A stretch of DNA of 64,000 nt from Hymenopus coronatus (Eukaryota; Arthropoda; Insecta; Mantodea; Hymenopodidae). The DNA lies in the NCBI GenBank assembly GCA_030762935.1, contig CM060896.1, forward strand, positions 14,074,001 through 14,138,000. The letters are read 5' to 3'. Made by a program: the position numbers and the translations under genes. The stretch's first letter is position 1. Each line of letters opens with the position of its first letter. The notes beneath the pieces are model-generated. The model saw nothing but the letters and a program-made list of their open reading frames with translations. It searched no databases and was not told the origin of the DNA. Shown here piece after piece: positions 1-11,399 of this stretch.

Positions 1-1221
1 CTAATTTTCAATTGTTAAAACACATCATTGTCACAAAGTCCACCATATATCAGTAATAATTAATACATATGTTTTAGTCTTTGTTTTAATTATAACTGAT
101 ACACTTGCTACAATCTCATTTGCATTCTCTTTTTGTTTTTGCAAAATATGTTCTAGACTTTACTTAGAATGCTGCATTGTGCTGTGCCCAGGAGACTTGA
201 AATCAAATTTCATTGCATGTGTTTTCCTTAACTTACATTCTGTTGATTGTGAGTTAAGTCACGTTTGAGAAGATTGTTCATTTTTAAATTGAGTAAATAT
301 CTATCAAAACTAATAAATGCGCTGCATTTGGGCAGTCTCCTCTCCTCTAAAATGTGTCCAGTGAGCATGCTGTCATTTATATTGCAGAGATATGCACTAT
401 TATTTTAATACTTAATGAAAGGTTGGTTCCCAAGACTAGAATAAAAGTTTTTGACAAATATTTTAACTACATATACACTGATGTAGAATTTTTAAATAAG
501 AGAACTGGAAAATAAAGTGCCAAACTGTTGGTCATCAAGAAAAGCAAGCAAATGTGTGCTCATTTCTTCACTATAAGATAAATCTGCTTGCAATATGTTT
601 TTAAAACACATGAGCTTCTCCGAGATAGCTACCTAACCCCCAAAGCTTAAATGATCTGTACAGAATTTCAGTAAGCAGCTCATACAGATAAATAAAAGCA
701 TGCACATTACTTATAAAGCATTTTCAAAGACAAAAATGCAAAGCAACACATGAACTAATTACAAGATTATTGTTCTTTTACAGAGGCCATCTGTAGGACA
801 ATGATTGGAAAAAAAAATTGGATTTTAAAAATGTAGGTCTCTGCCAGAGTTTGAACCACAGGTCTTTCCTTTTCTTGACCAAGTTCTTGCCTGTGAGCTA
901 AAGTGAGAAAGATTGTGGTTAAGTTAAAAAAAACTAGACTAGTTGGTAAGAGAGCTAAAGAGCTAAGTTTGAATTCTGGCTGTAATCCAACTTTTTTTTT
1001 ATTTTTTTTTTTTTCAAAACTGATTCTTATTTCTTCCATACACTTGTTTATATGTACTATAATTCTCACTGCCTTTGGAAAATTTAAAATCCAAATGCGA
1101 AGGTAAGACTATGACTTTTGGAATATTATTTCTTCTGCTGCTACATTTATGCAAGAGCTGAATAAAAAATAATACCTTCATCTTCAGAATTCAGCAAAGA
1201 AGAACTGTTCACTGATGTATA
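1..1221. other. AT-rich DNA without a recognisable gene
   Basis: No coding region is supported; the open frames here are short and run through homopolymers (T-run near 992-1013). A weak tRNA-like stretch at about 935-990 (A-box-like TAGTTGGTAAG, B-box-like AGTTTGAATTCTGG) could be an old SINE head, but no tail or target duplication was found. Confidence 0.6.
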
Positions 1222-1751
1222 AGGGTAATCCTGGAAGTAATGACCTCTTGGCTTTAATATATTTAAATTATATGTGAATAAATAAAAGGCAAACCACTTA
1301 AAAATCTAAGCTTACTTTATTTCTTAACATAATCATGGTGTTTGCTGCTTTAAGTAGTTGACATGAGCTTTAGAATTATCATGTTGTATTTGGTTGTCCC
1401 AATCCATTAAGCCAAAAAGTCCTGACACAATTGTATCATGAAAAGAACAAGAACTTTTTGAGAAAGAAATCTACAACCCATCTAGGATTATGCACTTTTC
1501 TTGCATGATTTTGTTGTTAGTTTGATTCTTCAAATCATCTGAGATAAGTGATGGACTTCTGGGTTGATTTTTGTCATTTATCATCCATTGTTATTTCACA
1601 TCACTTTCTCAGATTTCCTTAGTATTTTCTATATCACAATGCACTTCCTTTAGTTGATTAAACTGCAGGTTTCAATTTCTATGCATCAATAAATTGAATA
1701 CCTCTCACCTCACAGATGACAGAACTTTCATTTTGAACAATCATAGAATGC

Positions 1752-1810
<59 letters not shown>

Positions 1811-1988
1811 CATAATCATAATAATAATAATAATCATAATCATAATAATAATAATAACAACAACAACTTGTTTTGTCTGGCATTCACATAACACTGAGAA
1901 AAGCTGTTGTGAAAACCATTTGATAGAAGCCTGATATTGATCTGCACAGCAGGAAAGTGGAAGCTGTCATTACTTCCTGAATTGTCCT
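1222..1988. mobile_element. Old mariner-type TIR element, non-coding
   Basis: The left end (1222 onward, AGGGTAATCCTGGAAGTAAT) and the reverse complement of the right end (ending at 1988, AGGACAATTCAGGAAGTAAT) match at about 17 of 22 positions, which fits terminal inverted repeats of mariner type. The interior carries no readable transposase and contains the AAT microsatellite. Flanking TA is only approximate, as expected for an old copy. It may be a MITE or an internally deleted mariner. Confidence 0.5.
1752..1866. repeat. (AAT)n microsatellite
   Basis: About 38 trinucleotide units of AAT with a few CAT interruptions, changing to AAC at the right end. Poly-Asn and poly-Ile open frames over it are artefacts of the repeat. 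Confidence 0.97.
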
Positions 1989-3037
1989 ATTATGGCACTC
2001 AGTAGGGAGATATCTTCACACTGAATCATATTGTCAAGATAATATGCACTAACACAATAAGTAACATCCTGTTATCATTTATTGTTAGCAGGAGGTGCAA
2101 CTGGAATAAAAATTCATAGGAAGTTTGTGTTAGTATGAGTACTAAATGATGAGGAACATGAAAACATGTTCTTGGTAGCTATGCAATGCTGAAAGAGAAT
2201 CAGTGTAGATCACATGTGAATGTTATTTGTAAATAGGTTTTGAATATAAAGGAATTATTTTCCACTCAGCTCTCATAGGAATTACAGAAAAGCCAAAACA
2301 TTTTATGTAAAGCTTGGATAGCTGCTGCACTTAGAGTATAGATATATTATGTTTTGTGGTCAAGCAGTACCAATTGTACAAGAAGAGCATTTCTATATGA
2401 GCTATACTATGTATAGTAACACTGTGTCTTCACTGTAATGAACATTTTGGTAAAGATGTTGGAGTTATTGAACAGGGCCAAGTTCCTTGTCCAGAGAACT
2501 GTTTATGGGGCTTTTTTGAAAGAGAAAATACATTACTAATGAGAACAACTTACACTTTATGTTTCCCATGTAAAATGTACTTGTTAAATAAAAGAAAGAA
2601 CAATTTTCACTCAAATGTGTACATATATAAGATATCAGTAATCCATTCACATAACAATGAATGCATTACAAGATGCTGTGCGCATCTGTTACCTACAGAA
2701 AGATTACATTCAAATGTCCTATCCACTTTCTTTCCCAAACTCCAGATAACTTGTTATATTACAGAGTGGGAGGTGAATAAGTGCAATTAATATTTATTTT
2801 GGCATTTGAGGACAATATGATGATCCAGTATTTGCAGCTGTTTTAGTTATTTCCTAAAGTTATGTTCATGAAGGAAAAGAATGACAATTGCTTGAATGGC
2901 TATTATTCCCCATCTCAATCAGTGATTATTTACATAACATGTCACACATTGATCCCCCTCTGCCCTATAGGTGGTGGTTTTTGTTTTCATTCAATATTAT
3001 CTAACTAGGATTCACTAAGTATTCAAGGTTCAACTTA
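1989..3037. other. AT-rich DNA, nothing recognised
   Basis: No repeat family, RNA gene or coding frame could be supported. Two overlapping frames of 61-83 codons near 2465-2790 have no coding character or known motif. Confidence 0.6.
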
Positions 3038-4320
3038 CAAGGGTGGTCTGAAGAGTTCTCAGCCTCACCCAGAGATGGCCACACTACCTGTATAATTGTT
3101 TCCCTTACGTTGGTACACATGTTAATAGACCCTATGTAAAATTACAAGCCATTCCAGGCGATAGTTGACTGTAGGCTGTTGTTTGAAGCAGTGGAAGTGT
3201 GCATTGCTTTGAAAATGGAGAAGTTTGAGTCTCATGCTGTGATAAAATTCTTTGTAAAACAAGCTTTACCACAGAAATTTATATGCGGATTGTAAATGTG
3301 TATGGTAACTCTTCATCTTCAGTTTCCACTGTGGAGAAATGGGCGGCCGGTCTAAAACCTGGCCATGAAAGCGTTCAAAACGATCCATGTGAAGGATGTC
3401 CAAAATAACCACATCGGAAATCATTGAAAAAGTGCATGACATGATTTTGGAAGATCAGTGTACAAAGGTGCGTAAAATTGCTAATGCTCTTGGAATTTCA
3501 AAGGGACATATTGGTCACATCTTGCATCAGGAATTAAAGATGAAAAAGCTTTACACAAGATGGCTGCCATGTATCCTCACTGTGGATAACAAATGCATTT
3601 GCACGACACTTCTGAAAAATGCTTGGCACATTTTCAGAAGAACAGAAGTGAATTTTTGTGCCAGTATGTCACAATAGATGAAACATGGATTCAGCACTAC
3701 ACACCCGAATCCAAGCAGCAGTCGAGGCAGTGGACAGATGCTGGTTCTTCAGCTCCAAAGAAGGCGAGGATGGTGCCATCGGCAGGAAAGATCATGGCAT
3801 CAATGTTTTGGGATGCTAAAGGAATTTTGTTTATTGACTATCTCGAAAAAGGTAAAACCATTACTGAAGAATACTACTCTGAACTTCTAACCTAACTGAA
3901 TGTAAGTATTCATGAAAACAAACCCGGGTTAAAAAAGGAAAAAATTGTTTTCCATCAGGACAATGCACCTGCCCACAAAACTGTTTCAGCAATGGGGAAA
4001 TTGAGAGATCTGCACTATGAAGTGCTGGAACATGCACCCTATTCCCCAGAAATGGCTCCCTTGGATTTCCATCTGTTTCCAAAACTGAAGAAATTCCTCA
4101 CTGGTAGAAGCTTTTCATCCAATGAAGAAGCAATTGCGGTGTAAATGGGTATTTTGCAGCACTTCCAGAAGAACACTACAGAGAGGGGATAATGGCATTG
4201 GAACACCACTGGACAAAATTTATTGATATTAGAGGAGGTTATGTTGAAAAATAAAACTACTTTGCAAGCATGAATTGTCGTTTTTCACTATCAGGCCCAG
4301 GACTTTTCAGATCACCCTCA
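3038..4320 (+). mobile_element. mariner-family DNA transposon, full length but dead
   Basis: A 1283-bp element bounded by TA dinucleotides (3036-3037 and 4321-4322), the duplication produced by Tc1/mariner insertion. The left end reads CAAGGGTGGTCTGAAGAG and the reverse complement of the right end TGAGGGTGATCTGAAAAG, so the inverted repeats are about 28 bp and imperfect. Size and ends are typical of mariner. Its single gene is broken, so it cannot move by itself. Confidence 0.93.
3215..4254 (+). pseudogene. mariner transposase (D,D34D), frameshifted
   Basis: Relic of the cut-and-paste transposase. The first frame starts at ATG 3215 (MEKFES, the usual mariner start) and hits TAA at 3293. A second frame from 3396 carries the helix-turn-helix region. 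A third from about 3593 carries the first catalytic Asp in TIDETW (about 3671-3688) and ends at a TAA near 3893. The same region continues with HQDNAPAH (second Asp) and YSPEMAPLDF (third Asp); 34 residues lie between the last two, the mariner D34D spacing. The C-terminus ends GGYVEK at 4254. At least two stops and two frameshifts. The three catalytic Asp codons survive. Confidence 0.92.
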
Positions 4321-4322
4321 TA

Positions 4323-4669
4323 AAAATGTTGAACACAGCAAAGTTGTATTGTACTTAATTTAAATTTGTCTTTATTGAATAAATACATGACTCAAACTAA
4401 CATGTAAGCATTTGCAATCTTTAAACTACAAAATCATCCTCATTGCTCTTACAAATGTGAAAAGCTAAAATTAAACCTCAACAATTAAAATAACTTCAAA
4501 TTGGGAATTAAGAGAACTTATGTCACAGATCCTTTAATACGCTACAGCTTAAATCATATGAATATCTATCTGCTAATGCAGTTTATGTAAAACTATTCAA
4601 TGTGTAAAGAAAAGTTTGCAACTGAATCAGTCTCTTGTTCCCTCACTGTGAATCAGGTCAGCGGTATGC
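4323..4669. other. AT-rich spacer, nothing recognised
   Basis: Spacer between the mariner element and the SINE. No coding or repeat signature seen. Confidence 0.6.
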
Positions 4670-4679
4670 AAGTTATACT

Positions 4680-4921
4680 TTTTTGGTAGTGTTTAACGCC
4701 TGCTTTTACTACTTGTGGCACCGCAAGCGTTGACACTGGTGATATATGGAATGAAGATGTAGCACCAGTGGAATGTGATGGTGAGGGAAAACTAAGAATC
4801 CGGAGAAAACCCACCCCTGGCTTTGTTCACCACAAATCTCATATCCAGTTGCTTGGGATCGAACCCAGGCCATCTAGGTGAGAAGTGAGTGGTCTAACTG
4901 CTCGGCCACAGCGCAGCCTTT
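4680..4921 (-). mobile_element. tRNA-derived SINE (family S1) with target duplications
   Basis: Read on the minus strand, the element starts with a tRNA-like head: A-box-like TGGCCGAGCAGTTAG and B-box GGTTCGATCCC (about 4845-4915), followed by a unique body and a short A-rich tail next to 4680. It is flanked by an exact 10-bp direct repeat, AAGTTATACT, at 4670-4679 and 4922-4931, the mark of LINE-driven retroposition. The head resembles tRNA-Leu/Ser. It is not an intact tRNA gene. Confidence 0.85.
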
Positions 4922-4931
4922 AAGTTATACT

Positions 4932-5132
4932 AAACACAGAAGCTGGCCATTATGTGACATGTGTAAACACAAGCGAGATAATGCAGGGCCATTCAAAACA
5001 CATTAAACCCTGAAATTTATGACAATGCTATCAGTAGTTGGACAAAATGAGATATTTTTATGTGTTATATGCATTGTTTTCTACTATATATCAAATAATT
5101 TGCAGTTATTCACCTTCCACCCTATACATATA
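4932..5132. other. Short spacer, nothing recognised
   Basis: AT-rich spacer between the S1 SINE and the deleted mariner. Confidence 0.5.
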
Positions 5133-5806
5133 CGAGGGTTGGGGCAAAAGTCAAGCATCTATTTATTTTCTTGAAGGTACCATTCCGGTTGGAAAATGTG
5201 ACATACAGACGAAAGAACGAGGTGTTAACTACATGTGTGGACAATGAATAGCACTGAATATTGTAACACACTCATTTATTATGGTGGTATACAGGGCAAT
5301 ATGACCTTATGAGCAAAAGAATGACAAGACAGTACACATACAGTTGACATGACAAACCAGGGCCTAAACACCCTCAAGAGTAGTCCCCTGCTACTGTCAC
5401 AACATGCTGCCAACGACGTGGGAGATGATGTATACCATCTCCTGCAGCATTTGCCACACCATGTGTGAATTGGGTCATCTGTACGCGTACAACATTAGCA
5501 GTGTCCTTTCATGTTGCAAGCTGCCTACCACGTACTGATTCCTTAATCTTTCGAATGAGATCAAAGTCACAGGGCAAAATGTTGGGAGAGTACGGTTGGT
5601 GCTCCAATTCTTCCATTTCCGCATGACACTCACCAATTGACTTATTTCACAGCCCTCGCTGCACTGCTACCAGCTATCACAAGCCATCTGTTGTTCTACA
5701 TACACATTATGCCTGCAGAACTTCCACACGACACATACAAGTTTGTGATCCATTCACATATCTACAAGAAAAAAACTAGTTGCCATGATTTTTGCCCTAA
5801 CCCTCG
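5133..5806 (-). mobile_element. Internally deleted mariner-like element
   Basis: A 674-bp element with TIRs: left CGAGGGTTGGGGCAAAAGTC, right (reverse complement) CGAGGGTTAGGGCAAAAATC, inside a TA (or TATA) duplication at 5131-5132 and 5807-5808. It belongs to a different mariner lineage from the 3038-4320 element. Only the transposase C-terminus remains, on the minus strand, so most of the gene has been deleted. Confidence 0.88.
5360..5622 (-). pseudogene. mariner transposase C-terminus
   Basis: The minus strand encodes a run beginning MEELEHQPYSPNILPCDFDL (the YSPDLAPCDF block with the third catalytic Asp), then KIKESVRGRQLAT and, after a stop, a region ending RWQHVVTVAGDYS. This is the usual last quarter of a mariner transposase. 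The first two catalytic Asp codons are missing because of the internal deletion. Confidence 0.8.
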
Positions 5807-5808
5807 TA

Positions 5809-6207
5809 TAAATATGGCATCCTGGCTCATGGAGAAGTACTATGCAACTCTCAGAATTACAAAATTTGCTTTGTAATTGATGACAAACAACTACAAAAGC
5901 CCTAAAAGATGTCCATGGTCTGAAAACTAATGGTAGCAATTCCAGAAGACAAATAAATAGGACGCCTCATCAACCCTAGCATTTGATTAGAAAACCTAAA
6001 AGAGCAACCAGAAGAAGTTGACAAAGCAAAGTGATATTTACATACCCACAATCTCATACTTCAAGACAAAATACAGACGCAGTAACATTGAAATAATATG
6101 GTTAGAATTTTGGGCACCATCCCTCTATATTTTATTCAACACCTGGAACAAATTTTGATTAAAGAACAAAATAAAAGAAATTGCTATATCTGCAATTAAA
6201 AATCCGA
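5809..6207. other. AT-rich spacer, nothing recognised
   Basis: No motif, repeat or gene could be assigned. Confidence 0.5.
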
Positions 6208-6890
6208 TTTGCTTATTTCATTTCATTTATTATCTGCTCTTAAAAGCACATAGAAATTCATAGGATTGTCAAAATCTAAATGTAGAAATACCTAATATTA
6301 TAAAATTTGCTAAACAAACAAAAATAATTACAAACACACCTGTATTGATGTGTATACGCATGCTTCTTTTTACACCAAATTCAACCTTAACAATGATTAT
6401 AAATATTAAATTATGCACTACTTATAAATTTTTCTATTGACTACAAGCTCCCTTTAATGCAGTAATTTTTTAATTCTGTTTTAAAGCCTGTTATACTTTT
6501 TATGTTTTGTATATTTTGAGGAAGTTTGTTATACAGCATTCTTGTAAGCTACCAATGCTTTTGTAAATTTCCAATCTATGAGAATTTATATGAAAATTTT
6601 TGTTGCTCCTTGTGTCATATTCATGTATTTATTTGTTTTATTGCTAATTTCTATTCTTTTTGTAAGTATAATTACCTCAACTATATACAAGGAATTTAAT
6701 GTTAAAATGTTTAGGTTTCTAAAGTATTCTTGACATGATTGCTGTCTGTTTAATCTTATGAGTGGGGTCCAGATTTTGACGAAATGTCATTTTTGTTGTG
6801 AGTTGTCAGTGACGATGCTTATTGACAATTATGTTCATTCTCCATGAAAGACGTAAAATTATACGCTTTTATACAATTTTTCCATGTTTT
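6208..6890 (-). mobile_element. 5'-truncated CR1/jockey-type LINE, 3' tail
   Basis: On the minus strand several broken frames spell the C-terminal part of a CR1/jockey-like ORF2: a block around MRIIV near 6830, then YDTRSNKNFHINSHRLEIY and, frame-shifted, YNKLPQNIQNI followed by FKTELKNY. That order is the usual one downstream of the reverse transcriptase. The element ends at about 6208 with simple AATG-rich sequence instead of poly-A. Heavy 5' truncation is normal for LINEs. 6890-7080 may be more of the same element, but I could not read it. Confidence 0.75.
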
Positions 6891-8156
6891 TCAGGTTAAA
6901 GTCTTTTTTTAACATGTATATGTGCTTCTAGGTTAATGTCTTGTCTTCGTAGATTCTATATACAATTGTTGTATCTAATTATCCATTTTAAGTCATGTTT
7001 TGTTATTTAACGATGAAGTAGTCATGTAATAGAATGTACAAGTAATAAAATTATTCATGGCAGCTTTGCCCATGGTATAGATGACATGTACCGCATTTCG
7101 AGGGCGGGTAACACCTAAAGGATTGCATCATTCATAAGGAAACTTGTGTCACCAGCAGTCACAGTTAGAAAACCATTACTACCAGAATGCCAAAACAAAA
7201 CTTACCAACTGCAAGCCATCAGTGAAAACATTTTCTCAAGATAAACGGTTTACCGTGCAAAATATATCAAGCAAGAAAAACATTTCCGAATTGTCGAAAA
7301 TGCAAAGAAAACAAAAGTGTCTCAAAGAAACTGCTTCCACGTCAAATAGCAAGTCATCTTCATTTTATAAAGAATTGTATGTAGTGACTTTAAGTGTAAA
7401 TATTCCACTAGGAAACTAGGCAATTCTATTTATTTCTTATTTCTGGTCGCTCGATTCCATATGAATCCACGTTGCGTAAAGGCTACCTGCATAATAAAGT
7501 ACTATAATGACACATTAAACAAAATACATGAAAGTGATAATGGAAAAAAGATTTTCCTACAGATTGATGTGCAGGGTCGGTACGTAGCTGATGTAATGAT
7601 ACAAAGAGATAGTCCTGGACAAATTTTTCTTGTAGCCTCAGAGGTTTTGGAGGCGGTCAATCACACTCAGATAAGCAAACTTTTCAATAAAAGCATGTTT
7701 ACTCTGTTGTGATGGTGTATAACATGAGAACGTGCTCATTACATAATAAGGGCAAGTCACTTTACAGACAGATGGTGCAGGTTACTTGTCTTGCTCATGC
7801 TTACATCAAGTAGACAGACTAGTTTCCATAGTAATGAAAATCTTTGTGAAAGGTCCAAAGAATTCCATTTTAACACAATGGTGGATGTGGTTGTCGGCAT
7901 GCATATATTATTGTGACAATTTTCAGATAGTGAGTGAAGTGGTGAATAGCTTTGATAGGGGAGATGCCAAGGCAATTAAGAGTATACAGGACCTGTTTTC
8001 TGAACTGTAGCTTGGCATGCATTAAATCAAATTCATTTCCCATAACCAGCTTAGAAGAAAGTGGTATGTCCTTGGACAAGTCAATAGAGTTATTCAGAAA
8101 GCTGAAGACTGCATGCAAAATGTAAAAGGGACTTGGGGACATTGTTAGGCAAAAAA

Positions 8157-8995
8157 TCTGATGTGTTCCATTCACATGACTTTCTCTACATCTCTGCAGC
8201 AAATTTGTTAAAAAGCTTATGCTTCTTTTACTTCATGCTAATCGAGAAAAAATTAGCAGAAATAGTCTTATTACTTGCTTCCTTGTAAGTAGAAGCGAAA
8301 TAAAGAGTACCATAGGTTAAAGTGATAGTCAAAAGCTGGTTGCTATGTGACTGAAGTTCCTTTGTTTGTATGTACAAGACTTAACAAATTTCTGTATGAG
8401 AAAAGGATAAGTTTTTCAAAGCTGAAACCAAAAACAAGGGATATCTAAAAAATTATCAACTCCATGAAAAAAATATATATAACTTAAATTATGTGTTTTA
8501 ATGCACTCTACATTTTTTGTGCACTAAGTTATTGTACATCTCATACAGTTTAGCTGTTATGAACATTCTGTAAAATTTATCCAGAATAAACTAGTCTTCA
8601 GAGGCTATTCCCAGAAAGTTCAAGGTATACATTTTATTTGTCAGATAAATACCTTTAATACACAATATTTTAATCAAAATCGTCGGAGAAAGAAGAAAGT
8701 TCCATGTAAAGTGTAGTTGGGGGTGGGGGGTTTTTCTTGAAATCTTTGTGTCGCATCCTTGGAAGATATAAACCTAAATACCAAGTTTGGTATTCAACGG
8801 TCTTTTCATTTTTGAGTTATGCTGTCCACTGACAGATAGACAGACTGACAGACACATGGACCTTTTTCCAAAAATGCTTTTTTTGGACTCAGGGTGTCCC
8901 AAAACATGTAATTCTGGAGAAATCTTGGTATGGAATTTTTGGGTGCATTACAATACCTTCTAATACACTATGTACATAGTACGTGTAGAGAAAGT
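8157..8995 (+). repeat. R850 copy 1, full length
   Basis: Starts TCTGATGTGTTCCATTC after an A-run and ends GAGAAAGT before AAAAA. Shows the family landmarks: ACTTTCTCTACA 20 bp in, CAGAGGCTATTCCCAGAAA in the middle, the near-palindrome TACCAAGTTTGGTA, a CAGA-rich tract and ACTATGTACATAGT near the end. It marks the left boundary of duplication unit 1. No protein is encoded. Confidence 0.93.
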
Positions 8996-9003
8996 AAAAA
9001 TGA

Positions 9004-9920
9004 ATGACTTTCTCTATATCTCTGCAACAAATTTTGGTTAAAAAGTTTATGCTTCTATTTACTTTATGCTAAGTGAGAAAAAATTAGCAGAAATAGTCTT
9101 ATTACTTGCTTCCCTGTAAGTAGAAGAAAAATAAGGGAGTACCATAGGTTAAAGTGATAGCAAAAAATGGTTGCTATGTGACTGAAGTTCCTTTGTTTGT
9201 ATGGACAGCAATTGTTAAATTCTGTATGAGAAAATTATAAGTTTTAAAGCTGAAACCGAAAACAAGGAGTATCTCAAAAACGATCAACTCCACGAAAAAA
9301 ATTTATATAACATAAATTGTGTGTTTTAATGTGCTCTACATTTTTTGTGTGGTAAGTTTTTGTCTATCTCTTACGATTTACCAGTTACACAAAGTTCTGT
9401 AAAAGTCATCAAGAATAATGTAGTCTTCAGAGGCTATTCCCAGAAAATTCAAGATATACATATTATTTGTCAAGTATATATCTTTAATATATGATGTTTT
9501 AATCAAAATCAATAGAGCCATTTTTTAGAAAATCAAAATTTTCGAAATTTTTTCCATGTGAAGGATAGTTGCAGGTGGGGGGATTTTCTTGAAAATCTTC
9601 GTGTTGCATCTTTGGAAGATATGGAACTTAAATACCAAAGTTGGTATTTAACGGTCTTTTTGTTTTTGAGCTATGCTGTCCACAGGCACACAGACACATG
9701 CACATACACACAGACAGACACACACATACATACAGACAGACAGACACACACATACATACAGACAAACAAACACACACACACAGACGTTTTTCTAAAAATG
9801 CTTTTTTTGGATTCAGATGGTCTCAAAACATGTATTTTTGGTGAAATCTCGGTATCGAATTTTTGGGTACAATGCAATACCTTCTCTATACACTATGTAC
9901 ATAGTGCGTATAGAGAAAGT
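9004..9920 (+). repeat. R850 copy 2, slightly 5'-truncated
   Basis: Lies head-to-tail directly after copy 1. The first 20 bp or so are missing (begins ATGACTTTCTC); the end has CACTATGTACATAGTG then GAGAAAGT and AAAAA. Includes an expanded CA/CAGA microsatellite. Confidence 0.93.
9681..9783. repeat. CA/CAGA-type microsatellite inside R850
   Basis: Mixed ACAC, ACAG and ACAT units. This position in the R850 family is CA/CAGA rich in most copies and its length varies from copy to copy. Confidence 0.93.
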
Positions 9921-10150
9921 AAAAATGTATTAGATGAATATAAACAGTATAAGGCAATGTGTGATATTTTATCAGAAGCAAAATTCAGAGTTGACATTTT
10001 GAAAGAGGATTTAAAGCCAGTGACATTGTGTTCTTCAAATATACTACCATTATATCCGTAGACATAGAAAGAAGTTTCTCCTAGTATAAAATAGTGCTAA
10101 CTGACAACCGCAGATCCATGACTTTTGAAAACTAAGGTGATGTATTGCAA

Positions 10151-10972
10151 TGCTGACTAAGGTTGGCTTACTTAATATTATTTTTATAGAATGACTTACT
10201 TAACAGATTATCTGCAGTAATAAGAAGTTACCATACTAAGAAAAATTATAGTTTTACATTACAATACAATTACTCACAAAATATTATTAGACATAATATT
10301 AATTTTGATGATGTTAATTTAGAATTTTCATTTGGTCATTTTTTAAATATTTTAGATCATTTTAAGAGAAGTTTTGGGACATTTTATAGGTCATTTTTTG
10401 CCATTTTTAAGGTCATTAAGTTCCAAGCCCTACTTATGAGTATCTTAACTGCTTTTTTTTGTAATATACAAAGTTTTCTGCATGTATCATTGCACTATGA
10501 CCCCAAACTGTATTACTGTCATAAAGATGTGGGTATACTAGCTCATAATAAACTTTTAATAAGGCATCTAATTGAACAAGTTTTGTCATTTGCTTTTACA
10601 CAAAAAGGCTCGAGATTTATTTCGAAAATGTTTTCATTTATATTTCATTGCTAGAATGTATTTATTATATTCATTTTTAGCACTTTTAATGTTCATTTTG
10701 CACCTTTTAGTTTTCGTTTTGACTGCTATATCATGCTAATGTTATTATAACATTGTTACTTTTTTCATGTTTCAATTTAATTAATATTTTTGATGAAGAT
10801 AATTTATTTATAATTTGTCTGATTTACTCTGTCCTTGATGCAGCAATAAATACTATGGATTATTGTTGTTTCAATAAAAAATAGTGCATTTTGATTCATA
10901 TAAAAGGATAATAAGCTTGTGAAACTATGTTCTATTGATAAGGGGCCTCCATTTTGTTTTTGTGTTCAATAG
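10151..10972. other. AT-rich tail after the hAT-like relic
   Basis: Contains repeated short phrases around GGTCATTTTTT (10330-10420) and AATAAA-like motifs, but no readable gene. It may be the 3' non-coding part of the hAT-like element. It is matched in unit 2 at about 36741-37562. Confidence 0.5.
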
Positions 10973-11399
10973 AGAGGAGTACACTGATAAGTCTCTTGAA
11001 ACATTTCTCAAGAGTAGTGATGCCCGAGTGGTGGTAGCGTGTCTGCCTCACATTCATAGGTCACAAATTCGAATCTCGCTTAGGGTGAGTTACCCGAATA
11101 ATTTTTTTTTTCCCCCAGGTTTTTCCCTTATCCTGAGAGGACGAATGTCAAATAACTTAAGGCTCCATGGACCTAAGATCATTTCAGCATCATTTCACCA
11201 ATTGCATTCACCATCCAATATGACCAATCAGGTTAAAGGACATTAAGCTGCACAAAAAAAAAAGAGTAGTGATAGTGTAGTTAGTAGGTACCAACAACAC
11301 TTCAAAGTGTTGAAAAAGTGCAGATTGGACGCTCCATTTCCAAGTGAATTATTTACTTTAAATCAACTGTGTCTACTTGTAATAAACCAGGGGGAGTAG
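10973..11399 (+). pseudogene. Exon-like ORF interrupted by a SINE (unit 1)
   Basis: A good acceptor-like tract ending TTCAATAG (10972) precedes an open frame: REEYTDKSLETFLKSSD, then the SINE at 11022-11262, then the same frame resumes with SVVSRYQ, KKCRLDAPFPSELFTL and a stop at 11397-11399. Skipping the SINE and one target duplication keeps the frame. Unit 1 has lost 12 bp (four codons, HIFR) compared with unit 2. The protein is not recognised. It could be an old exon or part of another transposon. Confidence 0.45.
11022..11262 (+). mobile_element. tRNA-derived SINE (family S2) with target duplications
   Basis: tRNA-like head (A-box-like GAGTGGTGGTAGCGTG, B-box-like AATTCGAATCTC), body with a CCCTTATCCTGAGAGGACG block, and a poly-A tail. 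An exact 11-bp duplication AGAGTAGTGAT flanks it (11011-11021 and 11263-11273). The same SINE sits in unit 2, where an R850 copy has jumped into its A-tail. Confidence 0.93.

Larger units (their letters stand above)
7144..10150 (+). pseudogene. hAT-like transposase relic, split by two R850 copies
   Basis: The front half (7144-8145) and a C-terminal piece (9926-10150) belong to one degenerate transposase of the hAT-like group common in arthropods (related to the domesticated CGGBP1 type). Visible landmarks: FLQIDVQGRYVADVM then FLVASEVLEAVNHTQISKLF (about 7550-7690), VTCLAHA-like text near 7785, TQWWMWLSACIYYCDNFQ (about 7875-7930), and LEESGMSLDKSIELFRKL (about 8049-8105). After the two repeats, YKQYKAMCDILSEAKFR leads to the hAT C-terminal signature VDIERSFS near 10058, followed by YKIVLTDNRRSMTFEN. 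Multiple stops and frameshifts. Unit 2 keeps only the C-terminal piece. Confidence 0.72.

Noticed and set aside
1679..1894. Poly-Asn and poly-Ile ORFs on both strands
   Set aside because: They are direct translations of the AAT microsatellite.
7870..8202. 110-codon minus-strand ORF
   Set aside because: Antisense to the hAT-like transposase relic and ends inside R850.
8157..9920. CRISPR-like array from recurring blocks
   Set aside because: The repeated blocks are copies of a dispersed transposable element in a eukaryotic genome; there are no short regularly spaced repeats with unique spacers.
9558..10061. 167-codon plus-strand ORF
   Set aside because: It runs from the end of R850 copy 2 through its microsatellite into the hAT-like C-terminus by chance frame continuity; not a single gene.
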